From contig OY987307.1 in assembly GCA_963920635.1 (NCBI GenBank), forward strand, positions 16,879,735 through 16,943,734: 64,000 bases of DNA. Direction: 5' to 3'. The DNA is from Pseudeuparius sepicola. Lineage: Eukaryota > Arthropoda > Insecta > Coleoptera > Anthribidae. Shown here piece after piece: positions 43,875 through 55,209 of the stretch (position 1 is the stretch's first letter; each line of letters begins with the position of its first letter). The translations under genes and the position numbers were made by a program. The notes below the pieces were generated by a model that had not been told where the DNA came from, made no database searches, and saw only the letters and a list, made by a program, of their open reading frames with translations.

Positions 43875-45186
43875 TACAGGGTGATCATTTTTATACGCCC
43901 AGCCTCTCTTAGTGGAAAACGGTCGAAGATATGGAGATATTATATTATATGGGAGATGATATAGGGTGTATAAAGGAATAAATTGGCCTCATGTAGCGAC
44001 TCTCTGCTAATACGACGCTAGGCGTCGCGTTGCGGCGCCAAGAAATATTTTTTCCCACCAACATACCATTTTTGTTACATCATTCAAAATCCCTTAGGGT
44101 AGTTTATTCATTTACACACTGCCCTAAAAAAGGGTAAAAACTAACAACCCCTATTATTTTTTTTCCTCGAACTTTTTTATGGGTCATTTTTACATATAAC
44201 AAAAATATGATTTGTGTAGCCCTTTTATTATGGACATATCATTTTGGGCATCTACTGTAACATTATATTTTTGTTTTTTTTAATGTTCAATAATAGTACA
44301 TTATACACTTAGGTTGAGAAGTGAGCCATTAAATAATGGCCTTCTCAACCGAAGCGTCTATAGTTTTTTTTTACTACTAACATTGAAATAATGCCACATT
44401 TTACATATTTGATTAGATTTTGATATTTTAGTCATTTTTCGCTTTTTTCAAATACTTCGAAAGCCTGGGAGTTCAGTTGTCAAGCTGATAAAATGAAAAT
44501 AATTTTTAAATGTCATATAGAAAATTGGTCATTATTTACCTAGGTATTTTTTTATTATCATTATTTACCTAGGGAGAGAAATATTACTTCTCATTGATTT
44601 CTCAGGTTAGTACTAAAAAAAAATAATTAAATTGTTGACGCCCGTCTACTATGAATTTTTACTTGATTTTCTGTAGTCAGGGGAATGGCATTTATCATGA
44701 AATAATTTTTTTGTAGGAAAAATATTGTGTTTTCGAGAAAAAATGTACAGGGAACAAAGTTTCTTAAATAAAAGGGATACGCAAATCATATTTTTGTTAT
44801 ACGTAAAAATGACCCACAAAATAATTCGAGCAAAAAAATTAATGGGGGTTGTTAGTTTTTACCCTTTTTAGGGCAGTGTATAAATCAATAAACTGCCCTA
44901 AGGCGTCTTCCCGTAAGTAGATAACACATACCAAATTTCAAATTTTTAAGTAGCGCCGGTATTGAGATAAAAATAAAAAAAATATTTGGGTCACCCTGTA
45001 GACCCGAATAACTTGGCAAGGAAAGCCCAAATCGAAAAATTTTATACGAAAGACCCCTTAAAACCACCTGCCGAACACCCCTTTAAAGTATTTACTATAC
45101 ATTCTGACTCACCCTGTATAATATCTCCATATCTTTGACCGTGTTCCACCAAGAGAGGCTAGGCCTCTAAAAATGATCACCCTGTA
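43875..45186. mobile_element. TACAGGGTGATC-ended foldback E, 1.3 kb
   Basis: TACAGGGTGATCATTTTTA at the left is complemented by TAAAAATGATCACCCTGTA at the right; AGCCTCTCTTAGTGGAA and AAGATATGGAGATATTATA continue the arm. Further in, GGGTAAAAACTAACAACCCC faces GGGGGTTGTTAGTTTTTACC and ATATAACAAAAATATGATTT is also mirrored. A 42-base hairpin (GGTTGAGAAG ... CTTCTCAACC, 44313-44353) sits off centre. No transposase. Confidence 0.82.
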
Positions 45187-45238
45187 CTTTTTTTTGTAGG
45201 AAAAATCAAACTTTTAAAATTTTTATACATAGTATTTT

Positions 45239-45810
45239 CAAGTACAGGGTGGTTCATTATAAATTGACTTTTGAGGTTAGAAAAAAAAGTTTTTTACAAA
45301 AATTTTGGATACTAATACAAAGTTTTTTGTGACGCTATTGGACCGTGTACAGTGTGTTCTAGAAAGCCGTGGCAGACATAACTTATGTTTTTTTTAATGG
45401 AACACCCTATATATTTTTGCATTTTTGAAATCTGCTCATCAAGGCAATTAAAATGATATTAAACTTTGTGGCATTATCTTTTTCCGTTTTTGAAAAATTC
45501 CGTTTTCAAATTTTATACTAAATTTATTTAACTCGAATTTGTGGATCTCGCGATAAAGATAGATGATCGATGTAATAACAAAAAATATTTGTTTTAAACG
45601 AGAGAGTAATACAGTGAAACTCCAAAATGTTTAGGAGCCTTTTCAAATTTTACTGATTATATTCTCGAAATAAAGAACTGTACACGGTCCAATAGCGTCA
45701 CAAAAAACTTTGTATTTATCTAAAACTTTTGCCAAAAACTTTTTTTCTAACCTCAAAAACTAACAAGTTAAGGGGCGTGTCAATTTATAATGAACCACCC
45801 TGTACAAGGG
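45239..45810. mobile_element. TACAGGGTGG foldback B, complete copy, 4-bp direct repeats
   Basis: Runs 45243-45806. Ends TACAGGGTGGTTCATTATAA and TTATAATGAACCACCCTGTA are exact complements, and arms continue with AGTTTTTTGTGACGCTATTG-type sequence. CAAG precedes the left end (45239-45242) and follows the right end (45807-45810), a possible 4-bp TSD. It is the full version of the half element at 8406. Confidence 0.8.
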
Positions 45811-46555
45811 CAACTAAGAGTAGCCAATAAAGTGGGGTGCCTTTTTGGCATCTGGACTGGGAGAAAGTTGAAAATGAAAATTTTATACCTAAATATATAC
45901 GTCGCGATTTTTTTGAAAAACAGATGGAGCCAAAATTGACGAAGTTATATTTAAAACGACCACAACACATCTAAAGAGGCACAAAGTAGTAAAAGAAAAA
46001 AGTAATAGAAATCCAAAATACCACATAGATATAGCATAACCTACCTACCTACTGTGGAAATAATAATTTATTGAAACACTGTTCTACTTTTCTCTGTTTG
46101 ATGGATAGGAATAATAATTTCATGTCAGAAAAAATTGTAAAAAGCTATAAAAAAAATTATTTCCAATTCAGTGCACTTATCAGAAAAACAATTATTATTG
46201 CATAGAAAATATCGAAATATACAGACAAAACTTATGTTTTTTTTTATTAATTTCTATAACCCAATTTTCCGCAAGGCACTGAAGAAAAAAACAGGGTTAG
46301 TAAATAACAAAAAAGGCCCGAAAAGATACTTTCGGAATTCGTACAAATAGGGGTAGGTATGTGTTTAATATTTATATATGTGTTTAATATTTATATTTTT
46401 TCAACAATAGCCCAACAAATACACAAACCGAGTCAACAACAAAACGCCATGAAGTAGTCAGGTTGCAGTTTACAACTTTTGTATTTGATATTTTTTTTCT
46501 AAGTTGATAAATAAAAAAGTTATGAAGTGGCCTAATTTCGCGGAATCACCCTGTA
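45811..46555. other. Unassigned; small tandem repeat
   Basis: TATGTGTTTAATATTTATA is repeated in tandem at about 46356-46396. Nothing else recognised. Confidence 0.45.
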
Positions 46556-46790
46556 CACCGGCGCCCTTCCGACCGATTCAGCTCTCGGCTGCCTGGCGGT
46601 CCGACTCGCTCGGGTCCGAAAAAACGTCGTCCGTCGTCCGACACCGTTCCTCGCGCTAAACGCGCTGCCGCTGCCGGTGAGAGGGGAAGGGACGAGAGTG
46701 CGTGGTGAGGGGTGACTAGAGGACAATATTCCTGAGATTGGAGCCGGTCGTCGCGACCGTTAATTTTAGATCTTGTCTGCGCGGTCATGA
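46556..46790. other. GC-rich island 1
   Basis: Begins CACCCTGTACACCGGCGCC and has many CG dinucleotides (GTCCGTCGTCCGACACC), unlike surrounding DNA. Overlapping open frames on the minus strand reflect base composition. It ends at the tetranucleotide tail of a LINE. Confidence 0.5.
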
Positions 46791-46792
46791 CT

Positions 46793-46795
46793 CTT

Positions 46796-46826
<31 letters not shown>

Positions 46827-47342
46827 TTGCCCAACAGAAAAATCCATTTACAGGACAACATACAAAGATAAATATAAAGGGAACATAGCACCACAGAAAA
46901 AATAAAGAAAACTGATTATAAAGTAAGCACAGCTCAATCAATATAATCAACATAGTATAGGGAGCCCCACGCAGGGTATCTACCCTGTACAGTACAATTA
47001 TCAGCGGACTAATACTAATACTACCCAACACATAACGTGAAATTATGAAAAGCACTCAATGGCACACCTCAAAAAGGAAGGCTTGGAGCAATCAAACAGA
47101 TCACATTCATCAGGCAACATATTATGGAGACTGGATGTAAAATAAATTGGCGACTTAAACATTATATTAGTACGAGCATAGGGAACGTAAAATGTAGATG
47201 TTAGCCGTGAATTAGGTCTTGGTACTCGTATGTTTAGTCTAGAAAGAAAAAAAGGAGAATCTATATTGTTTCGGATACAGTTATATAAAAAGGAAACACC
47301 AGAAACGGATCGGCGAACTATCACTCTTAAGGTTTCTGTTTT
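46793..47342 (-). mobile_element. 5'-truncated LINE with (AATA)n tail
   Basis: On the minus strand a reverse-transcriptase C-terminal frame (47324-47043) is followed by a 3' UTR and a tail of TTTA/AATA repeats at 46795-46829. The tail marks it as a non-LTR retrotransposon of the Jockey/CR1 style, 5' truncated, in reverse orientation. No TSD could be fixed. Confidence 0.8.
47043..47324 (-). pseudogene. LINE reverse transcriptase C-terminal fragment
   Basis: 93 residues open from MIVRRSVSGVSFLYNCIRN, then SPFFLSRLNIRVPRPNSRLT, TFYVPYARTNIMFKSPIYF, TSSLHNMLPDECDLFDCS, ending in a natural stop. The phrases FRVPRPNSR, FxxPxxRTNxxxxSPIxR and a final FDCSxxxF are those that close Jockey/CR1-type ORF2 proteins in insects, as I remember them. 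The palm domain is missing, so only the far C-terminus remains, without frame damage. Confidence 0.78.
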
Positions 47343-47344
47343 TT

Positions 47345-48535
47345 TTTAGAGTTCCACCAGGGAACTGCAGCAGACGGACCATAGAGAGGACTCCTGGGAA
47401 CACAGTCTGGGTGAGTTAGCTGCTAAATTTTTAATAATTTCTTATTAATAACGCCATTTTGACTACTTCTTGAGCTACTCTCACCTAGGCCTGTTCACCC
47501 CTTTTCTCTGTGGGCATCACGCTGCGAGCTGTGGCCACTTATTTTGGTTATAAATTTGTTTGTTAGCACAGATTTATCGGAACGAACCCTTACATTATCC
47601 GAGATTGACGTAGACTCTACCACGTTTCCTTTTTCTGTTATCTAGCTTTTGGGCTATTATATTTTTTCGTCTTGTGTTTCGATATCAAATGGGGAAGTCG
47701 CCAAACATGTTGTTACCTTTTGTCTTGTAAATATAGTATAGTAAACAAATTAAGTCAAGTGTAGTCTAGATAATTGATCGTTGTGTATAGTCATTTTTAA
47801 TCTATTTCATAGTCAGATTCAAGGTTCAATAATTCAAGGTTACATGCTTTAATCTATCTTTGGGTTGTTAAGTTAAGGTTTGCCAAATTTGATTGCAAAA
47901 TCTGTACAGATTTAATTCATTTTCAACCCTTTTTACATTTAAGAAATTTAACTAGTAATGGTGAAAGCGTCGAAACTTCGACTGCAGTGTTTTCGGAGAC
48001 TGTTCGTTGTGTTTTTTTTTCATGCACTCTGGTACGTGAGCGAAGCACCATCGGAGTACGGATACACACCATCCTACGACACAGGTCTGACAGTGGTCGC
48101 ACATCGTGTAGCCCCAACCTTGAGTCTGGAGTCTAGCCGAGATCATCACTACAACGATAAGAAGTTTGGAGCAACGGTGGCGACTCACCAGTGTCAACGA
48201 CCCAGAACGTTTGAGGTACTCTGTTGAACTCAGTCGTCCAAATTTTTATAGTGCTCGTAAACAAGACTTTAAATGCTCACGTGAACTTTTCGTGCTACTT
48301 GTGTTTTTGTATTAATCTCAAGAACATCTTCGATGTTGTATAAACTTTATACATTTTTCAGTTTTTAACAAATTATAAATTGTAAGTATCAAATTCAACT
48401 ACTCAGTTTACCAACTTCACTTTATTGTGACCATTTTTTTTGTACAATTTCAACTTATAAATATATTGTAAATTGGAAAATGTTCTGTTTTATTTAACCA
48501 ACAAATAGTTCAAGCTTCTGGCGCTCAAATATTAC
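47345..48535 (+). repeat. LTR-like repeat, copy b
   Basis: Same landmark order as 32287-33350: GGTGAGTTAGCT ... AGCTACTCTCACCTAGG, block with TACACACCATCCTACG, and TTTTATTTAACC ... ATAGTTCA near 48505. Just after it TCTGGCGCTC resembles a tRNA primer-binding site. Suggests a diverged LTR; the ORF at 47958-48227 inside it has no motif. The LINE at 46793-47342 ends at its left edge. Confidence 0.35.
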
Positions 48536-48825
48536 CATTTTGGTTATAAGGGATGCATATAATAGGGATTCCAGAGGGGGCACGGCTACAGACTAAGGGC
48601 TGAGGAAATTCGAGGCGGACTTCATCAGATGATATAGAACGTTCTTAACCAGTGGTGGCTCGTGGGTTAATGCACAGGGGGGGCTACGTTTTGAAAAGAA
48701 AAAAGAACGCACTAGTGGACAATTAAAAAAATATGTTAGTGCCGAGGTGGGTACCTACTTTCGGCATGGGATTTTTTTAAGTAGTAATTACACATTTTGG
48801 CATAATCAATATAAAAAGTGCATAT
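48536..48825. other. No recognisable feature
   Basis: Short interval between LTR-like repeat and foldback copy 2. Confidence 0.4.
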
Positions 48826-49727
48826 AAACGAGAATTCAACGCCTGCCAATATGAACCAATGAAATGATATGATTTTTGAAATATTAACCAATCAGGTGAT
48901 GATTTCAGCGATTATTTCCCTCATACTGCTTGCATCCAATAAGGTAGCTCCTTCCATAAAAATCCAACCAATGATATGCCTCTGCTAGCGATAATTTGCA
49001 CTAGTGCAATTACCGGTAATTGCACTTGTGCAAATTATCACTTCGTTGCTTAGCAACCGCGAATCTGTTGGATACAAACACGTATACTTACTTCTTAAAG
49101 TTTGTGTGTTTCACACTGTTCTAAATTATGCAGCTTATAAATTATGTTGCGGTATTATTAAGCATTATATCAATGAATTTATATAACTTTTACATTGCTA
49201 AATTCTTGTTATTTATACCTCCGCCTCCGTTTAAATTTATGACACATTCAGAAAATAAACCAACGCCGACAGGGTATAGGTATAATCGCATTTGCCTTGG
49301 ATACCCAAGCGTCATGTTTGTTTACTCGAACGCTACAGTCGAAGCTGTCAATAAACTCGTTCAAAATGAGTCGTTCTGGAAATGTAAACATAGAAAAAAT
49401 TAATACAGAAATTATTAAATCGTATTCGTGAAATAATCTCGACAAATACCACTCGTGCCGGAAATTTTTCTAGATAATTTTATTCTCAAGCCCTATTTTG
49501 CCCATTAGCAAAACCACTCGTACAAATTGGGCTTTTATTTGCTGATAAAATCCCGAGAGCGAAGCTCGAGGGATTTTATCCCAATTTATACTCGTGATCT
49601 TTCTAGGAAAAAATTATCGATAAAATTTCCGGCACTGGCACTAGTGATATTACATACGATAATACCACTAGTGGTATTTTCGCTGAAATCCTACTCTCTT
49701 ATCTTAGTTACGTCCTAGTTACGCTAA
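48826..49727. mobile_element. Foldback repeat, copy 2 (inverse of 1-1162)
   Basis: Starts CGAGAATTCAACGCCTGCCA, which is the complement of the right edge of copy 1, then GATTTCAGCGATTATTTCCC at 48900 and ends TCGCTGAAATCCTACTCTCT ... GTTACGCTAA at 49727, the complement of the window start. It lacks the second terminal box that copy 1 carries at its left. A stem CGAGAGCGAAGCTCGAGGGA lies at about 49553. Confidence 0.85.
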
Positions 49728-49824
49728 ACCAATAACATATTCAGAACCGAAAGTATAATCTAAATGACAGCAGCTGTCAAACTAACTATTTGCAGTTGTT
49801 AAATTCTCTTTTTATAAATACAAC

Positions 49825-50005
49825 TCGTGGTATGCCTAATAATAGATAATACCTTTCCTTAATTTATCACTCATTATAATCCCAATGCTAAGAAAATACC
49901 ACTCCTGCTGCGCAGTCGTGGTATTTTCAGCTTTGGGATTATAATTCGTAAAATTAACGAAAGGTATTATCGATAATAGGCACACCACTTGTTATATTAC
50001 CCCTG
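49825..50005. repeat. Palindrome ending GGTATTATC / GATAATACC
   Basis: GATAATACCTTTCCTTAATT faces AATTAACGAAAGGTATTATC and the centre GAAAATACCAC...GTGGTATTTTC (49894-49931) is perfect. Word content (ACCACT, GGTATTATCG) resembles the neighbouring foldback family, so it may be a miniature relative. Confidence 0.7.
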
Positions 50006-51060
50006 ATAATTCCTGTTTTTAAGAAGTAGGTAAATAACGCAAACATAACTATCAATCATCATGCACCTAAATAACAATTTATTGGCGGCAAACTTTCAGG
50101 CTGTGTTCAATATTTCATTTTGCACCGTTTAGGATGTACCTACTACTGTAGAACTTTTTAAATGTTCTTTCATAATAGAATCTTACTCGGATCTAAAATC
50201 CATTAGTTCTAGAAAAATACCACGATTTTGAGAGTTTTCTTTTTCGTCATGCCCTCGTAACGCTCTAGTTTTCCACAAAATTGTATATGCAGTTTTTTAT
50301 TCTCTTTAAAATATATGAATTTTTATCTACGGCTTCGTTATGTTTGTGTGGAATTTAATTGAGCGGCATTACTAACCTTGCCTAAAAATGCTAGTTCTGT
50401 AGAATAATTCGTGTGCCGAACAGAAAGCTCGTGTTTTGTAATTTTTACACGGCGCGTGGTTTGTCAAACCAAGAGCTTGGTTCGTGATTCGCTACAGTTC
50501 GCCGTGTTACGGGCCAAGGGTGTCAACACAGTACGTGGTTCATTCAGATTCATGACGTCAAGAGGTTTGCTAAACATCTTGGAACCTCGGTGACTAGTTT
50601 GTCATTATTATTTTTTAGCTGCCATGTGGATAGAAGGCAGCAAATTATTGCTTCTGCCTCCTAAGCATAATTTATAGCGGTTATATACCAAAAAAATAAA
50701 ACGCACCAAAAAGAGGTGGTGGATGGCATCGCATCTGAAAAATCGAGGATATTTCTATCCTTGTGGTCTAGGTATATGTCTAGGGTTCCATATAACCTCC
50801 TCTAATTGAAGGCCTTCAATGCTTCAATAAACTCTCTAAATTTTTGTCTGTAGGCCAAGACTAGGGATATGGAGGAAGAGAATGCGCTTTGACCTACTGC
50901 GCATCCGATTTTTCGGCTACACAGAGGGCGCTTAGATCGCCGCCATTTTAACCCAGTCTTGTCTTGTAGTTTATTTACGTTTTGACGTGATTACTTGTTA
51001 ATTGCTTTTTTAAGGTCTTTTTCGTGTGTTTAGCGTTTTTGCTGGCGTGTTTTTGTAATC
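50006..51060. other. Unassigned; possible promoter-like patch
   Basis: CTTTGACCTACTGCGCATCC at about 50889 is shared with 23422-23442. GCGCTTAGATCGCCGCCATTTT follows. No gene was recognised. Confidence 0.35.
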
Positions 51061-51291
51061 GTGCTGTGTTCATTAACATATTGTGTCTTGCTCTGTAAGA
51101 ACATGCACAAATTGGTGGGCAATAAGAAGTGCATCCAATCAACTTCTAAGCCGTCGGAAAGTGAATCTGACCAACAACAAAGTGGTCTGAGCCTACTACC
51201 ACAAGCTTCAATTTCAACAGATTCAATGATTTCTCCTAATGAGACACCAAGGCCGAAAACGGTCCGGGTAAAAATAAACTTTTTTGACTAA
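51061..51291 (+). CDS. Small hypothetical ORF, possibly a first exon
   Basis: Frame opens MLCSLTYCVLLCKNMHKLVG and runs through a polar Ser/Gln-rich stretch (SKPSESESDQQQSGLSLLPQ) to KTVRVKINFFD. GGTCCGG|GTAAAAATA at about 51262 could be a splice donor. It lies downstream of the GC-rich CCGCCATTTT patch. I recognise no family; it may be an exon of a lost TE or host gene, or chance. Confidence 0.2.
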   Translation: MLCSLTYCVLLCKNMHKLVGNKKCIQSTSKPSESESDQQQSGLSLLPQASISTDSMISPNETPRPKTVRVKINFFD

Positions 51292-51429
51292 AGTTGCTTC
51301 CACACCAATATAAAATTATACCTAAACGTAAATAAATGCAACAGAAATTTGAAAAAGCAAATTGTTTTGAATTTGTCGCACTTTCGTGGGTTAAAATGGC
51401 AGTCTTGCGCACTTTGACAAGCATTCTCC

Positions 51430-51749
51430 CCCCTCTATATCTCTGGCCAAGACTTGTTAATTAATCCTTCTGAATGATGTAGAACAACTGACCTAATGAA
51501 CTAGTTCGGTTCGGCCTGGACGAACCTGCATGAACCTTCCTCAAACCGGTCGGTTCGCCTCCTTTGACTCGTGCAAAAGTCATGGAATCTTGCAAACCAC
51601 ACACCACTTATACAAACCACCTATGTCAGACGGTGAGCGGTTCAGGGTTTGTCCAGACAGGTTCGGCGAACCACGCGCCGTGTAACCGGCTCTATACGTG
51701 TAGATACCTATGCTCTCGTCTACAGGACGCATTTTTCGATATTTCGAGC
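51430..51749. other. No recognisable feature
   Basis: Contains repeated CGGTTCG/GAACC words but no defined repeat. Confidence 0.35.
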
Positions 51750-52070
51750 CCAAATTTGGGCCGTCCGAGCTCAAGGGGAACAACCCTATTGAAGTGCGTC
51801 CGAATCGGGAGAGCCGTTAAGCCCCCGGAATTTTTTTCCGTTTTTTTCGGGAAAAATGGCTAGCAATTGGAAGGGAGAGCGCCGGTCGAGTACAATTTTC
51901 GCGTGGGGCCGCCGAAGGATACGGGCCTCTCGCCTGCCAGAGGGCACCCCGATCGAAAAAGCCGTTTGGCCGTTTGGGCCGCCTTTTTTTCGCGGTTTGG
52001 CGAGGTCCCCGGGATCACACTGTATACATCGTAGCCGACGCGCAAGCCCCGCCCCCGATACGTATTCGTA
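51750..52070. other. GC-rich island 2
   Basis: Dense CG dinucleotides and overlapping long frames on both strands between AATTTGGGCCGTCCGAGCTC and a terminus-like GGGATCACACTGTATA (52010). The mirror-image frames argue against coding. The ending resembles the (A)CCCTGTA termini in this window, as does island 1. Confidence 0.45.
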
Positions 52071-52314
52071 AACATCGACTGACATTTGGTATTGTTTTGG
52101 TGTGGAGAATTTCCAAATTTCCCACCGATTTTGGACTCAGAGGCCCATCTGTTATTCCATGTGTGACTTTTTCAGGTAGGTACAGGCGCGCTCTATTTTT
52201 ATTTAAAACCTCCTAGAATATTTAGAAAAGTCCACGGGACACCAACTATGCCTTATACGGCTGTATCTTTTGAATCGTAATAGGTAGACACTTGAAATTT
52301 TCGCAGAGTGTGTA

Positions 52315-53108
52315 TACAGGATGATTTTTTTAGGTCCACCACCGCGATTTTCTCGCTCATTTTGCGGCCTACAAAAACACGTAAGAAACGAAAATGTGGC
52401 AATTTTGAACAGCTAAGTGGTTCTGCAAAAGAAATCCAAATTGTCGCGCAATATTAAAAAAACCTCAAATTGAGCAAAACTATTAATGGCAGAGACAGAG
52501 AAAAACTTTTATATTGAAAATTTATGGCACTGAGAAGCTTTATCGACCCAGGTGCTTAGATAGTTTCAGCAAATTACACAGGGTCTTCGGCTCTCTTGAG
52601 ACCATGAAAATGTTTGTCGATTTTAGATTTTTTTAGTACACCGCGAAAAGTTGGGTATGGAGGCCCATTTCTTTTTTAATGTCGCCTCGCTGACCAAAAT
52701 TGCCATATTTTGTTTTCTTACATATTTTCTGTGCGGCCCAAAATACGCGAGAAAATCTCTTAATAAGAAATAAGCAAAAAAACTTCATAGCCTCAAGAGA
52801 GCCGAAGACCCTGTGTAATTTTCTGAAACTATCTAAGTACCCTTTTGCATAAAGCTTTTTAGTGCCATCAATTTTCAATAGAAAAGTTTTTCTCTGTCTC
52901 TTAAAATAAACATTCTACGGCCATTAATAGTTTTGCTCAATTTGAGGTTTTTTTAATATTGCGCGACAAGTTGGCCATGGATGCCGATTTCTTTTGCAGC
53001 ACCACTTAGCTGTCCAGAATTGCCACATTTTTGTTTCTTATGTTTTTTTTGTGGGCCGCAAAATGAACGAGAAAATCGCGGTGGTAGACCTAAACAAATC
53101 ATCCTGTA
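52315..53108. mobile_element. TACAGGATGA-ended foldback H, 794 bp
   Basis: TACAGGATGATTTTTTTAGG and CCACCACCGCGATTTTCTCG at the left are complemented by CGAGAAAATCGCGGTGGTAG and ACAAATCATCCTGTA at the right. Arms run deep (TAATATTGCGCGACAA / TTGTCGCGCAATATTA; TTCGGCTCTCTTGAG / CTCAAGAGAGCCGAA). Confidence 0.85.
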
Positions 53109-53236
53109 TATGACCGCTATAATAACAAATAATAAAAGTAAAATAAAGTTAATACCTATTATAATTTAGATTTTTGTTAAGAAGTTAAGAATGATGACAC
53201 GGCTAACTAACTACAATCGAACATTTCTGAAGAAGC

Positions 53237-53320
53237 TAATTAGCTTAGTGGGAGCGTGCTGAGCTCATAACCCAGAGGTCCGGCGTTCTAAACCACTCTC
53301 TGGGGCAAGCTTTTTTTTAT
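53237..53320 (+). pseudogene. tRNA-iMet-like pseudogene with Pol III terminator
   Basis: AGTGGGAGCGTGCTGAGCTC then ATAACCCAGAGGTC follows initiator tRNA-Met closely, including anticodon CAT in its loop and stem CTGAG/CCCAG. The acceptor and T stems do not pair, so the tRNA is not functional. A run of eight T directly after (about 53311-53318) would terminate Pol III. Confidence 0.6.
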
Positions 53321-53384
53321 TAATTTTTTTTTTATTTTTACTAAACTATTTTTTAAAAATATGTAGGTAGTGTTAAATATTGTA

Positions 53385-53433
53385 CGGTGGTACGGAACCC
53401 TTCGTGTGCGAGTTCGACTCTCACTTGGCTGAG
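53385..53433 (+). repeat. Short GGAACCCTTCG-type repeat fragment
   Basis: GGTACGGAACCCTTCGTGTG followed by CGAGTTCGACTCTCACTTGG. This word order is one I remember from dispersed repeats of Lepidoptera; it also contains a B-box-like GAGTTCGACTC. Only about 48 bases are present. Confidence 0.4.
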
Positions 53434-55180
53434 TTTTAACTTTATAGGTATACCTACTTACTTGTGTATTGTTATAGATAGTTGCAGTATTTGGCATTGC
53501 AGGAGCATGCCTCAGAGACGAGTTACAGAAATTACCATTAAATGATATCAACGACATGGATTAGAAGTTTTAATTTTGTTGTTTTGTTGAAATGTATCGC
53601 AAAAATGCATCCCTTCGTCCCCAGTCTACCAGTCACACTAGATTCTCCGGTTCAACCTGTTGGTATAAAAAACTGAAATAGCTGCCCAAATTCTGGAAGT
53701 ACCAATACCGGAAACTTCACAACAATTCGAAAAAGAGTTTTATGTGAAGAACCTGAGACCTTCACAGGCAATGAAGAAAACAAAGAAAACAAAATTCAAA
53801 AAAATCAGTTACCTGGACTGCGTCTCAAGCTGAAAACTTCATGCCTCGTGCAACAAATATGCACTTTCTGCACTAGTTACGCAAATAACTATTTTTCTAA
53901 GTATAATAGAATTGTGTTTTTCGCATAGCAAAAAGATAGGGTCTCTTAGGTGTCTCAAATAACGTCCGATTATATCCTTAGTTTTCTAAATGAAAAGACC
54001 AGCTTAAAACCAGGATGATGCAGTTTTCTCTGGAGAATCCGAATATAGCTTCAGAATTTATATACAGGGTGTTCTCGAACATTTTTCGGTGGGTACTAAG
54101 AGAACACCCATTAAACCGTGGCATTGTTTTAAATTCTGATAAAGTAGCAATTAGTTTTGCCCACAAATGACATTGGGGAAAATTTTTCGGTAACTCTTGA
54201 AACAAGAAAGTTACAAACCGAAGAAATTTCGGCAGTTTTCGGGTTTTTCAAAAACATCTCTGAAAGTAGGCCATGGATCTCAAATGTTACACAAAGTTAC
54301 CCTATCAAAAAAGCAACCATTTATTTCAAATAAAGTTCTCAGAAAAATAAATGGTAAGATTTATTGGGGGATTTGTTGGACGAAAATTGTTATTTGTAAA
54401 ACAGAGGTTTTAATAAATGGAGTATTGTGTATAGGCGCTTGTGGTTTCAGCACGGCCACAGCTGGGCACTCCTCAAGTTGGTGGCGCTCCGAGGTCTGTA
54501 GGTACTTGCTCTCGTTGTAGGTATAATATATTTTTCTAGAAAAATGTCGCGTAAAATTGTCACTTGCATTTTTATCTGGTTGAGATAATTGTAAATCTGG
54601 AGTTGGTCTCCCAAGAGTTTTTATTTAAAAAAGTTGATTGGTTGCTGAAACTATTACGTTAAAAGTTACTTAGCCTAATACTACTACTAGTTTTTAATTT
54701 TTGTCCAATTTTATGGCCAAATACACTTCAGCAAATTAGGTTATTATTGGGAATCTGTATTCACAGATTAACATGATAAGCAACTAAATCAATATGTCTC
54801 TGAGTGCTGTCGTTTCGAACATAATAACCTATATATTCAGATCAATTCAAATACATGCATACAAATTAGGCTGGAATAATAATTCACGGGCCCACAATGA
54901 TTTGCTCAGGTTAATTCTACGTCACGACATGCGGTAATGTAGGCTGCGTTGGGGTATTTTCGAGGTGTGACCGGAAATTGGAAATGCTGTGATAATTCTC
55001 CCACAATATAATAGTGATCTATGTCATAGGCTCTAATTAATTTATGGTTCGCGAGATTAGTAAGTTTTCATTATTTGATTTGAATTGTTCATATATACAG
55101 AGAGTCTCACTTAAGAGTGAAACAACCTTATAACTTCTTTAATTTTTAACCGACCAGAACGAAAGTTTTACGAAAGGTAT
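53434..55180. other. Unassigned; one orphan TACAGGGTG end
   Basis: TACAGGGTGTTCTCGAACAT at 54064 has no complementary partner nearby. ORF 54197-54520 has no motif. Confidence 0.4.
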
Positions 55181-55209
55181 ATGGCATTTTAAAAGAAATG
55201 GCTCGTGGC

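Noticed and set aside
44313..44353. 42-base hairpin GGTTGAGAAG...CTTCTCAACC as a fourth ultra-short insert
   Set aside because: No direct repeat of 7 or 8 bases flanks it, and its ends are not CAC/GTG.
46795..46829. (TTTA)n as a simple microsatellite
   Set aside because: It directly follows a LINE 3' end in the right orientation and is better explained as its tail.
47958..48227. 89-residue ORF starting MVKASKLRLQ
   Set aside because: Lies within an LTR-like repeat and has no recognisable domain; an overlapping frame on the other strand is as long.
51786..52216. Several overlapping ORFs of 70-100 residues on both strands
   Set aside because: They coincide with a GC-rich island where stops are rare; no motif or codon pattern supports any of them.
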